Assembly (NCBI GenBank): GCA_947579665.1
Contig: OX388349.1
Span: 41,177,854-41,241,853, forward strand
DNA length: 64,000 nt
DNA from: Sympetrum striolatum
Lineage: Eukaryota; Arthropoda; Insecta; Odonata; Libellulidae
Direction: 5' to 3'
Each line of letters begins with the position of its first letter. The first letter of the stretch is position 1. Of this stretch, positions 49,939-59,934 are shown piece by piece. The translations under genes and the position numbers were made by a program. The notes beneath the pieces are model-generated. The model saw nothing but the letters and a program-made list of their open reading frames with translations. It searched no databases and was not told the origin of the DNA.

Positions 49939-50045
49939 GCCGTTTAAACGACTGCCGGATAGATGTGAAACCGCTCACACCGTGTTCCGTCTATACGGTG
50001 CCGTTTAGCCGGCTGCCGGGCAGGTGTGAAATGGCTCTTAGAGTA
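49939..50045. repeat. Two-copy direct repeat, 61-bp period
   Basis: TGCCGTTTAAACGACTGCCG at 49,938 and TGCCGTTTAGCCGGCTGCCG at 49,999 are each followed by a GATAGATGTGAAACC / GGCAGGTGTGAAATG segment. The GC content is well above the neighbourhood. It may be part of a transposon end. No other copy was seen in the window. Confidence 0.75.
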
Positions 50046-50159
50046 AATAAAAGTGTAGGTACATCGAGATTTTGCAATCTAAACCAAAACATCTTTCATC
50101 AATTGTTTATTCTGAGATATGGCTTCCTCATCAACCTTGGGTAAATAATTTCCTCGTGA

Positions 50160-50590
50160 GACCTCGAGCTAATAAATAAACAAGTCTAAACAAGGCAATC
50201 CTTCCAAATTGCAGGGAAGATTACGTCATCAGAAAAGAAGCGTAAACGGGTTACCTCGACGTGCAACCATTGATTTTCCTTTAAGATGAATGCGCTTTCC
50301 AACATATATGAGTAAAGCGCGAAGCGTAGTACACTCTCTCCCCTCTGGAATACATTATCCGTCCGTCCGAAACAAACATCCCCAATCCATCTCACTAGCG
50401 TTCCATTTCCTCTTGTTTCCCCCAAAACAAACGTTTTTCTCTCTGTCCATTCCTCATTCTCGAGTCTGCTTCCGTTCCGAGGCACGTGTTTCGCTTGACG
50501 ATCTCAAGTACGCACCTTGGAACTTCCGCGGAGATGAGTTGAGAAGAATGGGCCTATTTTTTCTCAACCGGATTCTTCTTTTTCAATATT
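50160..50590. other. GC-richer unique island
   Basis: Overlapping frames on both strands (50,186-50,485 minus, 50,290-50,592 plus, about 100 codons each) show no family motif. The base composition alone explains their length. No function is assigned. Confidence 0.35.
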
Positions 50591-50827
50591 AGTGTCCTCC
50601 ACGTGCTTTGTCTTCTCCAGGAATTTTTTATCCTCTCTGAATGTAAAAATTTTCTCTCTTTTGCTGCAACGCATGACCTCTATCAAAATGATTCTCTTGA
50701 TGTTTTTAAACTCGCGGTTTTCATTTATGTTTAACCTTTTAATCCATCCACGATCTATTCCTTTTAAATGCCAAATCCGAAAAATTTAAATTCTAGAATT
50801 TTGTATTTATCATGTGATATATATGTT

Positions 50828-51235
50828 TCTCCAAAAACTGTAAAAGATATTAATTTTTCACTATTACTTTTCATCAGAAATTTCATCTTTTAGTGAATTT
50901 AATCAAGCACTCAAAGTTCCACTATTATTTTAGATTTCATAGACAAAGAATATCGATTTAAAAAAATTTTATCTATATTAAAGCCTTTTTCAGTATTTTT
51001 ACTACATTTTATTCCTGCATGATTATTGCATTTCATATTAACATGTTTTTCTTATAACTGTATAGAAGATATCAATTTCTCAATATTGTTCTGAAATGAA
51101 CTTTTAGTGAACTACTCACAGTTCTAATAGAATTTATCTTTACATCAAAGTACGATATAACATTTCGTTTAAAATTTTCATCTATATTAAAGCCTAGTTT
51201 AGTAGTTTTACTATGCACTTTACCTGCATCAATTA
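50828..51235. repeat. Degenerate two-copy tandem repeat, period about 210-217 bp
   Basis: AAAACTGTAAAAGATATTAA (50,836) aligns with TAACTGTATAGAAGATATCA (51,056), and ATCTATATTAAAGCC recurs at 50,971 and 51,180, followed by a shared TTTTACTA. Divergence and small indels are considerable. Confidence 0.75.
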
Positions 51236-51632
51236 CTTCATATTTAGGAAATTTATCCTAAGAGGATATATCTTTGCAATTTGCATTATATGATATATCG
51301 TTGCTCTCCAAAACTGTACATAAATATGGACCCGATCCTGAATATAACAGAACAACACCAAAAATGCTATGAGCATTTTCTGGCAGGATAGTTTAGTTGG
51401 GTTAAGCAGCCTCTCGGATAAAAAAAGGTCATGGATAAGAAAGGTCACGGATAAAGGAAGGTCACGGATTCTATTTCGTGGGGATGTAGAAAGTAGAGTA
51501 ATGAAAAAGTATAAGTATACAAGTTCCTGTAATTGGACATTAGTTTCGTTGCAATATATTATTGAAAATGTATCGGAGTTTAGGCAATCCCGCATTACAC
51601 GTACGCGCTAGCCCAAATCTGTAGGTAATAAC

Positions 51633-52635
51633 CAATGATTGGATGTAACGAAGTAAAAGTAATCGGAGTACATTTTTAGTAAAGATTACATTTTTGGTAA
51701 TTTTTACTTGTAATTGTTACATTAAAAAAAATAATTTTTACCTGTAATCTACTTCAAATGTCGTGCGAGTAATTGTTACATTTGAGTAATCAAAAGTGAA
51801 CATTTGAATTCCTCGCGCGCTGGTCGCATCGAGAGGCAGTTCTAACTACATATATTGTTCACCTAAAGAACCGAACCGAAACACGTGGCTTGAGAGAGAG
51901 GAAAAAGAAGAGGCTTTACGTATTTTTAAAGAAGAAATCGTTTTAATTGAAAAGCCTCCTGTACAAAAACATGACTCGTGTGATACGCGCGATGAGGAAG
52001 CTATACTTTTAAATATTGTGAAAAAAGGGGAAGTTTCCCCAGCTTCTGATGAAGTGAATAAGTACTTTTGTACCTCAAAGGAAATTGAGTCAATTAACCA
52101 ATTCCCGATTATAAAAAAGCATTCCTTAAATCAAATGCTTCCCTACCCTCTAGTACTCCTGTGGAGCGGCTGCTTAGCATAAGCAAAGATATTTTGCCAC
52201 CAAAAGGACGAAAATTTTAAAATTCAATTGTATAGCAAATTGAATTCGCATATTTAATTGATTTTTTCTTAAATATATTTCTGCTATTTTGAGAGCTTTC
52301 TATATATTTGCATGCCGTTGATTTTAGAATCCATCTTCATCCACAGGTGTAAATTTTAGTAGATCATAAATAGTTAGGCACTTTAATTATTGTAGTAATC
52401 ATAATTTGAATTAAATTTTAATGCGATGGCATTATATGTTAGATGCATGTTAGTGCTCCCTGTTTGAAAAAAAGTTGAATGAGATTGCATTATCTACAGG
52501 AGCAAAATAAAAAGTAATTGTTATCATACTGATTACTTTTTCAAAAAGTAATTTGAAATTGTAACTGATTACAAATTTGACAGAGTAATTGTAATTTAGC
52601 CCAATTACATTTTTTCAGTAATTTTTCCATCAATG
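51633..52635 (+). mobile_element. hAT-superfamily DNA transposon, deleted copy with 8-bp target duplication
   Basis: GTAATAAC occurs directly outside both ends (51,625-51,632 and 52,636-52,643). The element begins CAATGATTGGA and ends with the inverse CATTGATGGAA, so the TIRs are short and imperfect, as in hAT elements, whose ends begin with CA and whose target duplications are 8 bp. Sub-terminal regions are full of GTAATTNTTAC-like repeats in both orientations. The interior keeps the C-terminal part of a transposase (51,808-52,220). At 1,003 bp it is much shorter than a full hAT of 2.5-5 kb, so the 5' coding half has been deleted. Confidence 0.9.
51808..52220 (+). pseudogene. hAT transposase C-terminal fragment, one frameshift
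   Basis: The frame from 51,808 is open to about 52,115 and reads into EIESINQFPIIKK. After a one-base shift in the A-run at 52,113-52,118, the next frame gives SNASLPSSTPVERLLSISKD and ends at the TAA at 52,218-52,220. The segment P-I-I-K-K, L-P-S-S-x-P-V-E-R-L-x-S is the hallmark of the hAT C-terminal dimerisation domain. In intact proteins this follows an RNase H-like fold with catalytic Asp, Asp and Glu; the catalytic parts and the BED zinc finger are absent here. The protein would be inactive. The frameshift and the lack of a start Met support a dead copy. The element's own ends remain recognisable, so a full-length relative could once have mobilised it. Confidence 0.87.
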
Positions 52636-52774
52636 GTAATAACCCCCTGTTTGCGAGAGATTCTCTAATCTTATTTTCATTTCTTTGTTATATATCATTA
52701 CTCTGTTAGCCACTGATAGACTTAAGGGCAATATTTTCATTCTTGCACCCTGTGCGATCGAACAAACTTGTTTG

Positions 52775-52930
52775 TTGGCCGTGGTGGCGGAGTGGTTAAT
52801 CTTACCTCACAGTCCCGGGTTCGAATCTCATTTAATAGAATTTTTCCTGTTAGAGAATGGTTGTCTGTGTACGTTGTGTTTATTTATGAAGGAAAAATGC
52901 CAAAAACATAGTAAAATGATATTCAAAGGC
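52775..52930 (+). mobile_element. tRNA-derived SINE, family S3, copy 2
   Basis: The head TTGGCCGTGGTGGCGGAGTG (52,775 on) and the B-box CCCGGGTTCGAATCTCATTT are followed by GAATTTTTCCTGTTAGAGAA plus TGGTTGTCTGTGTACGT, homologous to 40,968-41,005. The stretch between A and B boxes is about 15 bp shorter than in copy 1, and the T arm has lost its 3' half. Confidence 0.78.
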
Positions 52931-52987
52931 TAAAATGCACCCATGAAAAAAGACAGCATTATCATGTTTTCAACCAAATGAACTCCG

Positions 52988-53390
52988 ATGACGGAGAGCC
53001 TCGCTAATTGTATGCTAGGAATAACTAAATTTTATATAAAAGTTATTGAAATGCGAGTACGGAGGAGAATACCAAACATGAGATGGGCAGACAAGATCAA
53101 GAATGAGGATGTTCTTAACAATGAAGAATGGGAAAGAGCACTAATTAAATTAATCAATCAAAGTAAGAGAAACTGGATGGACATGCCTTAAGAAGGACGT
53201 GCCTGCAGATGAATATAATATAAATGGAGTTGAGGGAATTGTAAAAAGAGTAAGGAGAAAAGTGAAGATGACAGATGGTTTAAAGAAAAGGAAAAGTTTT
53301 GCAGAAATGAAAACAAGGGTAAAAGATATAAATGGTTTGGAAGGTGACAGCTAGGGCCTGCAAAAGCAGTCTTCTAAAGATGATGATGAA
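52988..53390 (+). pseudogene. Non-LTR retrotransposon C-terminal end with frameshift
   Basis: The plus frame gives RRRIPNMRWADKIKNEDVLN followed by NEEWERALIKLINQSKRNWM. Removal of one base near 53,178 breaks the frame, and the next frame continues GHALRRT, restoring the usual N-W-x-G-H-x-L-R-R motif. The later frame KVKMTDGLKKRKSFAEMKTR ends at TAG near 53,352. A 3' tail with GATGATGATGAAGA follows at 53,378-53,391. This is the conserved C-terminal region of an insect LINE type also present at 59.3-59.9 kb. The upstream reverse transcriptase is absent. Confidence 0.8.
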
Positions 53391-54859
53391 GAAACAAAAA
53401 TATTTCCCATTAAATTGCTAAATTAAAAGTAATATTCCTACCAAATGTCTCAGTAAGGAAAAATAAAAGACCTTAATTGGACGTAAGTGGTGCAAAGTAG
53501 ATGTATAGAATGTATAAATGCATATACATGACGTATAGCATGTAAATACATTCATATTCCATCTCGAGAACGTATTAAAGTTGATACATCTCTATTGTCA
53601 CCTGCTGTTTTTACAATTTCCTTTTTTATGTAATTATTTATCGATATTTTTATCTTAATACCAGTGATTTCAAACGTTTAAAAGGATGCATTGTACTTTT
53701 TAAATCCTTTCGGATAAAACTTTGTGTATGAAGAATTTGAAAACGAATTTAAAGGTAGAAAACGCCCACAAAGAATGAGGTAAAAAAAGCTTACGCAAAA
53801 ATAAATATAGTTCTACATAAATAAATGAAGAAATCCTTGTGATGAATACTGCTAAAGTAGAATAATTAATGCAAAAAAATATATATTAGAACTCCTAAAA
53901 AGGGCTTTAAAATGGATAAAAATTAAAATTAAAGTATTAAGCTTTGTGAGTAGAAAAGGTAAATAGAAATTAATGTTTCAATGCAATATTAAAATAGCTA
54001 AATATGTGATTCAGATTGAATACATTCGTGAAGAATGAAAAATTAATATATTTTGCACTGGTATTACAAAAGCATATTTTTACCAAGTGAAAAATGTAAT
54101 ATTCCAGAACTTTAATAAAGACGTTGTTAAATAGTTTTTTACAGGAAATATGGTTAAAGTTTGGCAACAAAGGAGGCATGGGGATGACGTAGTTAATACA
54201 GGGTGTATTTTTAGCCACCGAGTGGGAACTTATAATCTATCAACTGACCTCATTATTTGTGACAGAGAGGGAAGTTCCATTTAAAGGTAAAATGCGTATA
54301 TTGAATTAATGTTGCACGGAAAATTTTATGGCTCATCTCAGCAGTTGCTCCACGTTTAATATTCTCCTCTAGTATCATTCACCTGTTAAACCAATTGGGT
54401 TTGAAATATGCGGAGGAGGGGGCGCTTATCTTTATCCAATGGACTGGCTACTAGTTTTAAGAGTTATGTGTAATGAGTTGATAACTTGATTAAATGATTG
54501 GCATCGCATAGCTCATTTCAATTGGACTATAATAGCTTAATCAACGTTTGCAAATTTTGCTCGGAGGATCTGCATTGCATGAAACGTTTACATTGTTACC
54601 TCATGTACTGAAATTGAATTACATATTCATATTTATGGAAATTTCCTGTTTTAACAGTTCTCTTAAACTTAAATGAACTCCTTTAGTCTTAACAATATAA
54701 ATTGCATAAGAGAAAGGCATAAATATTCACAACACCTACCAAATGTAAGCTCATGTAGTTTTTGACATCATAACTTTTTTCAAGTCGAGCGTTATTCACG
54801 ACGTCCGTAATTGGTTTCTCCTCTTTTGAACATTACAGTGATTCTTCGAGTACTATTTG
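53391..54859. other. AT-rich stretch, nothing recognised
   Basis: The minus-strand frame 53,970-54,218 lacks motifs. No repeat ends were noticed. Confidence 0.4.
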
Positions 54860-55400
54860 TGTAAATCTTTCTTTGTTTTTCATTATTCATAGGAGGAAAA
54901 ATATTGCTCTTCTAGCAACTTTGTCCCAGGTCGATCTTATTTTCCTTATAGAGTTCGTGGTAATCAATTTTTGCATCGAATATCACCTTTGAAATTGAAT
55001 TTTAGCCATTTAATAATTTCCATTATTCAGTTTGTTTCTTCCTGACCGCTTCATAGCTATTCATTAGAGGCAAAACTTCCTATTCTAGGAACTTCGTCAC
55101 AGGTTGGTCCTATTTTCTTTTCAAAATTCGTGGTAGTAAAAATTGCGTCCACTAACGTCAATTGAATTGAACTTTTACTTTATTAAAATTTATATTGTTT
55201 GGCACGTTTAGTTATAGCCATTTCATAGTTATTAATAGGAGGAAAATCTTCCTATTCTACCAACTTTGTCACAGAATGGTCTTATTTATTAATTATTATT
55301 CCTATTAATGAATTCATAGTAACCATTTATTTCGCCGAATAATTTCCATCCAATTGAATTTTCATTTTATAAAAATTTCTATTGCTCAGCAAGTTAATTT
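54860..55400. repeat. Three-copy tandem repeat, period about 173 bp
   Basis: Unit starts align at 54,884, 55,058 and 55,230 (spacing 174 and 172). Each unit has TATTCATAGGAGGAAAA or a variant, then TTCTANCAACTTTGTCNCAG, a GGTCTTATTTTC-like part, a TTCGTGGTAATC-like part and AATTGAATTTTNATTTTAT, ending in a short TTTCTATTGCTCAG-like segment. Units differ by many substitutions. No frame stays open through all three. It may be a small array of an old satellite. Confidence 0.88.
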
Positions 55401-55404
55401 ATTG

Positions 55405-56028
55405 CAATTTCTAAGAAATACGAAATTGTGTCATATGCTTCAAATAAAATTCTGGAAATAAAACCACGATCGGTTTTTTGATGTCCACCCTTATTTGATG
55501 ATGATTCAATCTCCCTAGATTTATCATCTGAAGACTCAGCCATATACGAGGATGAATATAACCATTGGCCCCTGAGGACATCGATTTTACACGACACGGA
55601 CTCCGATCCCAATTCTACTGAACCCCACTAGGATTGTCGTTTTTCAATTTGGAGAAGACGACCACGACAGCTGTTCGACCACGCCCACTTCGCAACATCG
55701 GCACTTATTGCGCGAAAGTATTTTCGAAGTAGTGGCTCGAGGTACTTCTCTTTCCCTCCTGTCATTTCTATTTCAACGGGCTTGAAATGTCAATTGACAT
55801 GTATCCAAAGGGACAAGTCCACCCACTAAAATATCACTGCTACCTCTTAATGATAACTCGAGGCTATGTCTTGATGAGAGCTGGTTTGCTCCCCTCTCTT
55901 GATTTAGAGGGGCTTCTTATATTTGATTGAATGTTGAAGTGATTTTTGAGAAGAATCAACTTTGTGAATGGAATATGAGTGTGAATAAACTCGATGTGAG
56001 AAGGCGTTACCTCGCGGAAGGCCATTAC
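55405..56028. other. GC-moderate unique DNA
   Basis: No domain is recognisable in the frame at 55,394-55,612 minus. The stretch could belong to the 3' side of the piggyBac-like relic at 56.3-57.0 kb, but nothing proves it. Confidence 0.35.
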
Positions 56029-56099
56029 AAGGAATGAAAGATAACTTTAGTATACTGTGGAAATCTGTGGAAGTGTACTAAAGTTATCTTTCATTCCTT
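56029..56099. repeat. Near-perfect hairpin, 28-bp stem and 15-nt loop
   Basis: AAGGAATGAAAGATAACTTT (56,029 on) is the inverse of the segment ending at 56,099. All 28 positions pair, one of them as a G-T. The loop is GTGGAAATCTGTGGA (56,057-56,071). Size and shape resemble a microRNA precursor, but a fully paired stem is also typical of a tiny MITE or a fresh inverted duplication. No second copy of the arm was noticed. Confidence 0.9.
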
Positions 56100-56278
56100 A
56101 ATATGAGTGAGGTTATGTTCTGCAGAAAGCTTTCACTATATCCGCTACTCATAAGAATTAATCAAAAATCGTCGGTTCGTTTTATGAACGCTATGTTTCC
56201 TTTGAGTGTAAGTTTGAGTGCATTTTCCATTGTAGGTCAAAACAGGAAGTTGTTTACCACCGTTCTATTTCTAAATCA

Positions 56279-57047
56279 TTAGCTAAAATACGGTATGTAC
56301 TTCCAGGAAATATGGGAGAAGAGAGATTGGTTAAAGCTTGTGCCTGATATTACGCGGGTGTAAAATATGGCAATACATGCATCTAGCTCTTCATCGGAAA
56401 GAGTAAAATCTTCATAATTTTGCTTGCGTACTTCCTCCATTGTACGTCGCTTTATGTGTGTCAGTATAAACGAGTCGATAAATAATCGCCATGCACTCAT
56501 AGGACTATCACTTGTTTCTTCTCGCGTGTCTTGTAAGCCCAGGCGCTTCTAGTATATTAAATTAAAAATTAATAAAGTATATTTTGGTTTGCTCGCCTAC
56601 TAGGTAAGTGTTCTCCATTCTTCAGCAGTTTCTATTGAAATCCATCAGCTGACATAAGCGTTCCTGGAGAGTCATCATCGCCTAATGTGGTTGTATTTCC
56701 TCCATAGTCTTCACCTCCGCAGTCATCTGTCGAGGAGGCAATTTTGCCTTGTTTTGTTGGTTGTTTTAGTTCTCGGCCTGTAGAATTGCTGGTTTCGTCC
56801 GAATCCTCAGACTCAGTAGAAATGTTTTGAGGAATAAAATCTTCGTCATCGTCAGAGACTAAATGATCTTTTTGACCGTTTTGCATTCTGATTCACCTTC
56901 TGGTATTGAGTGAAAAATAGAAAGGATTTCATCAGGGTTAAGCCTAATTCTTCTAACCATATTGCCAGTCACGAGAAATGAAGGCCGTACTACACAGGAA
57001 TTGTACAGTCCACTCGAGAGCTCACTGGATTCACTAATGCAAATCAA
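56279..57047 (-). pseudogene. Decayed piggyBac-like transposase, N-terminal part (minus strand)
   Basis: Three minus-strand frames follow one another: 57,047-56,859 (RRIRLNPDEILSIFHSIPEG), 56,886-56,632 (acidic, SDDDEDFIPQNISTESEDSD and on), and about 56,550-56,279 (SPMSAWRLFIDSFILTHIKR, then FTLSDEELDACIAIFYTRVI). An N-terminal helix, a long Asp/Glu/Ser-rich linker, then a W-x-x-F-x-x-x-I-x-x-H-I segment and an L-x-x-E-E-L-x-A-x-I-x-I motif is the order seen at the start of piggyBac-type transposases. The first two frames overlap by 28 bp and need one frameshift. Between the second and third lie a stop and about 80 bp that could be a small intron (GTAGGCG...TACTAG on the minus strand) or decay. 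The catalytic DDD region is not visible. The family call is by motif order only. Confidence 0.5.
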
Positions 57048-59290
57048 GGGCAGCGCACGATTATCATGTGCGGCCTGGTAGGGCAGAACATGCTAGGACA
57101 GTAATTTTCTTTCCTTCCACTGATTTATTTTCCTGGTAGATCATTATATCAATGGAAGGATGCAAAGTTACTTATTCACGTTTAATAATCAACTTCCACA
57201 TAGTCGAGGCTGAAACAATGGAGCATGTTAGACAGTATTGCGCTACAGCAAGACTGACGGGTGACGAGAAAGGAGGGGAATGGAGAGAAAGACAGACACG
57301 ACGACTCCAAAACACACGAATTTGAAAGTGTTTCATATGGATTGCATATTCACCGCTTTACCGCAAGATAAAATAATATCAGGACCTTCACATGGTTTGT
57401 AGTTCCAAACGCGAACCCGTAAAACAAGAAATGCCTAATAATTATAAATTTAAGCCAACAATAGCTTAATATCAATTATGAACATAAAAAAAGAAAAACT
57501 TGAGCATATATTACTATTTGGCGAAAAGACAACAAAATACAGTAGGGAGTCAAAATGACTCTATTTGGTAGTTGAAGGTAAATTCTGAAAAATGGGAACT
57601 ATTTTTCTTAAAAACTATTTTCATCGCAAAGCCTTCTTTTGTGCCAAAAATTAGTAAAAATCGCGGAATCTCAAGCCAGAATTCAGTAAATTTTAGTCAG
57701 GACAGAGAAATAAAACTCGCGAGGAGTCCAAATGATTCAATCAGTAGTTCTAGTGTTAAACACTGACGAAGATAAAACCTAGAGCATCTTAAGTCCAAGA
57801 GATACTCAGATTCATAGGTAATATAAATTTTTATTTCTTCATTGTTTCCATAAGTAAACAAAATGTGCCTCTTAAATCGCTTTAGAGGTTTAGATGAAAT
57901 GTATTTGGTATTATTCCATCATTTATTTATGGAAGTAATCCGTGTTTCATTTTATATTTATCTTTACTCTAATAAATGTACAATTATCTACACGATAATG
58001 TGAGTATTCCTCTCATAACAGTTTTGATATCTTAAAGTATGCTCCGAAAATAGAAAGCTTCCTTCAAAATTAACCTATTTTATTGCTTTATCTTGCGCAA
58101 TCTATAATCGCTCGAAAATTGTGATGTTTCATTTGCCTTCGATCTCTTGCGTATTTGCTTTTTCCTGACAGTTCTTTATTCATAGCCATAATAATGAATC
58201 AAATGATTAAATTATTTCATTGTCCAGTAATTTAAGAAAAAACTTCTTATCGAATATTTCGTGGCTTTAAATTACTTTCGATGGTTTTCCCAAAGACAAT
58301 AAATTACTTGATTATTATCTTTAAATCCGTACAAACACATTCGTGCTTTTTATTGAAGCAATCTAACGTGAATATAGCGATCTCTTGAAGTAATTTCGTG
58401 TTTACTATTTTTACTTATACAAATTCAATGTATTCTTACAGAAGTTTGACAAGCTTATTTCATTCACAGAGGAACTTTTATTTTCGGAGTTATGAGTCAG
58501 AATATTATTTCCAATAAAAAATATAGTATGGAAATGTCAAGCTTTAACGAGGAAAAGTCTTCTTCAGGTTTGTTTTGCCCAAGGACTGCCTGAAAGGTCT
58601 TTGTAACCTGATTTCCGATTTCCTTGAACGTCGGAAATACTATTTAATTTTACATATATATTGTGACTTTTCAAATGAATATATTTATTTTGCTATTCAA
58701 AAAATTATATTAATCATCAATCTCTTTCACCACTGACGATTTTGAACGACGAACTAATTTAATTATTATATCTTGTTATTGATTTCACAAATGAGGACAG
58801 GAAAGGAACTTCGTGTCCTCGTTTCCTTTCCTGCCTCGTTAGGAAAATAATTTCTTTATTTCCTGTCCTATTTCTCTCTTTTTCGACATTTTTATTCACA
58901 TGGGGTTGGATGCGAGATGAAACTTCTAAGTCTCACTATCGCCCTTAAATTATTGTATTATCAATATATTATTATTTTCTCAATGTTCGTCCATGTTTAA
59001 TAAATGTTGTGATCCACCTATGTCCTGTAAACTCTCTTCTACGTTTGGTCACATATTTGACCTTCATCTCTGAAAAAGAGAAAGAACCTGCTTTTATATC
59101 TTTCTTTTCCACCTTATTCCTCAAAATGTCTCCATGTAATCGTTTTTCATATTCGTTGATTCAGGGCTCACTACTATTCAATCTGAAAGAAGATTTAAAG
59201 TATTCCAGCGGACATTTTTCTGACAATTGCTTTTGACTTTTATTGAATTGATAATGACTAACAACAATTTATTTAAATAAACATTTCCAG
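57048..59290. other. Mostly AT-rich DNA, nothing recognised
   Basis: 57,050-57,420 is GC-moderate. A purine/pyrimidine hairpin lies at 58,792-58,837 (GAGGACAGGAAAGGAAC facing GTTTCCTTTCCTGCCTC). No coding motif was found. Confidence 0.4.
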
Positions 59291-59516
59291 CTCATTTCAT
59301 CGTCATATGGTGTTCTGCCCTGAAGCAGCTCCTGCACACCACTGCCGACTCCATTTTTCTCTGTCCATTGCCTTCTCCTTAGTATTTCTATAGTTCTTTA
59401 TTTTAACCTCATCCACCATCTTTATTCTTCTTCTTCCTCTCTTATTCTTTCCTTCCACTGCGCCTTCTAATGCCACTTTCAGTAGGCTATTCCCTCTAAT
59501 TTTGTGGCCCAACCAG

Positions 59517-59800
59517 GGCGCCTGGTGAATTGATCCGGGGGAATTCGTACGCGGGGAATTCGTCCGCGGGGAATTCGTCCGCGGGGAATTCGTCCGCGGG
59601 GAATTGATCTCCCGCGCTGAGGTTGTACTACAAACCCAACCCAAACCCCCATTAATTTATTTATAACACTAACCAATAAACATGACGTGTAGAATAACAT
59701 ATGGCTGAATAACAGTAGTTATTAACATAAGACTGAATAACATCAGTCGGAAGATCAATTCCCCGCGTACAAATTCCCCCCGGACCAATTCACCGGCCAC
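59517..59800. mobile_element. 284-bp inverted-repeat element with 9-10-bp target duplication
   Basis: GCCCAACCAG lies on both sides (59,507-59,516 and 59,801-59,810). Left end TGGTGAATTGATCCGGGGG and inverted right end CGGTGAATTGGTCCGGGGGG match closely, and pairing goes on to GTACGCGGGGAATTGATC. The host LINE frame resumes exactly after the insertion, which proves the boundaries. Target duplications of 9-10 bp fit Mutator-like elements; Merlin (8-9 bp) is an alternative. No transposase. It carries a 15-bp minisatellite and a spacer with CAAACCCAACCCAAACCCC. Confidence 0.88.
59536..59610. repeat. 15-bp minisatellite, about five units
   Basis: The unit GCGGGGAATTCGTCC occurs exactly at 59,551, 59,566 and 59,581; a variant precedes at 59,536 and another follows at 59,596. 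It lies in the left arm of the 284-bp element; the right arm has only one or two such units, so the array grew after the arms formed. The minus-strand translation (a five-residue NSPRT repeat) is incidental. Confidence 0.95.
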
Positions 59801-59934
59801 GCCCAACCAGTTAGCTTTCCTTTTTCTTATTTCCGTCACCATCCATCTTTCTTCCTTCACTTTATTCAGGATCTCCTCGTTCCTCACCATATCCATCCAT
59901 CTCACCTTCTCCATCCTTCTCCACACCCACATTT

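Larger units (their letters stand above)
59294..59932 (-). pseudogene. Non-LTR retrotransposon C-terminal end, split by an inserted element
   Basis: On the minus strand the first part (59,932-59,811) reads MEKVRWMDMVRNEEILNKVK and on to RKRKANWLG. The second part (59,507-59,303) reads GHKIRGNSLLKVALEGAVEG, then GRRRIKMVDEVKIKNYRNTK. They form one continuous frame if the 284-bp insertion and one target duplication are ignored. This matches the order N-W-L-G-H-x-I-R-x-N-S-L-L, then G-x-R-R and M-x-D at the C-terminus of an insect LINE type, also present at 53 kb. The 3' end shows GCAGAACACCATATGACGAT, an imperfect GATGA tail. The reverse transcriptase core is absent. Confidence 0.88.

Noticed and set aside
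50186..50592. Two overlapping frames of about 100 codons on opposite strands
   Set aside because: They lie in a GC-richer island where stop codons are rarer, and neither shows a family motif.
59303..59700. Protein with repeated NSPRT pentapeptides
   Set aside because: This is a chance reading through the 15-bp minisatellite of the inserted element joined to the LINE tail, not a gene.
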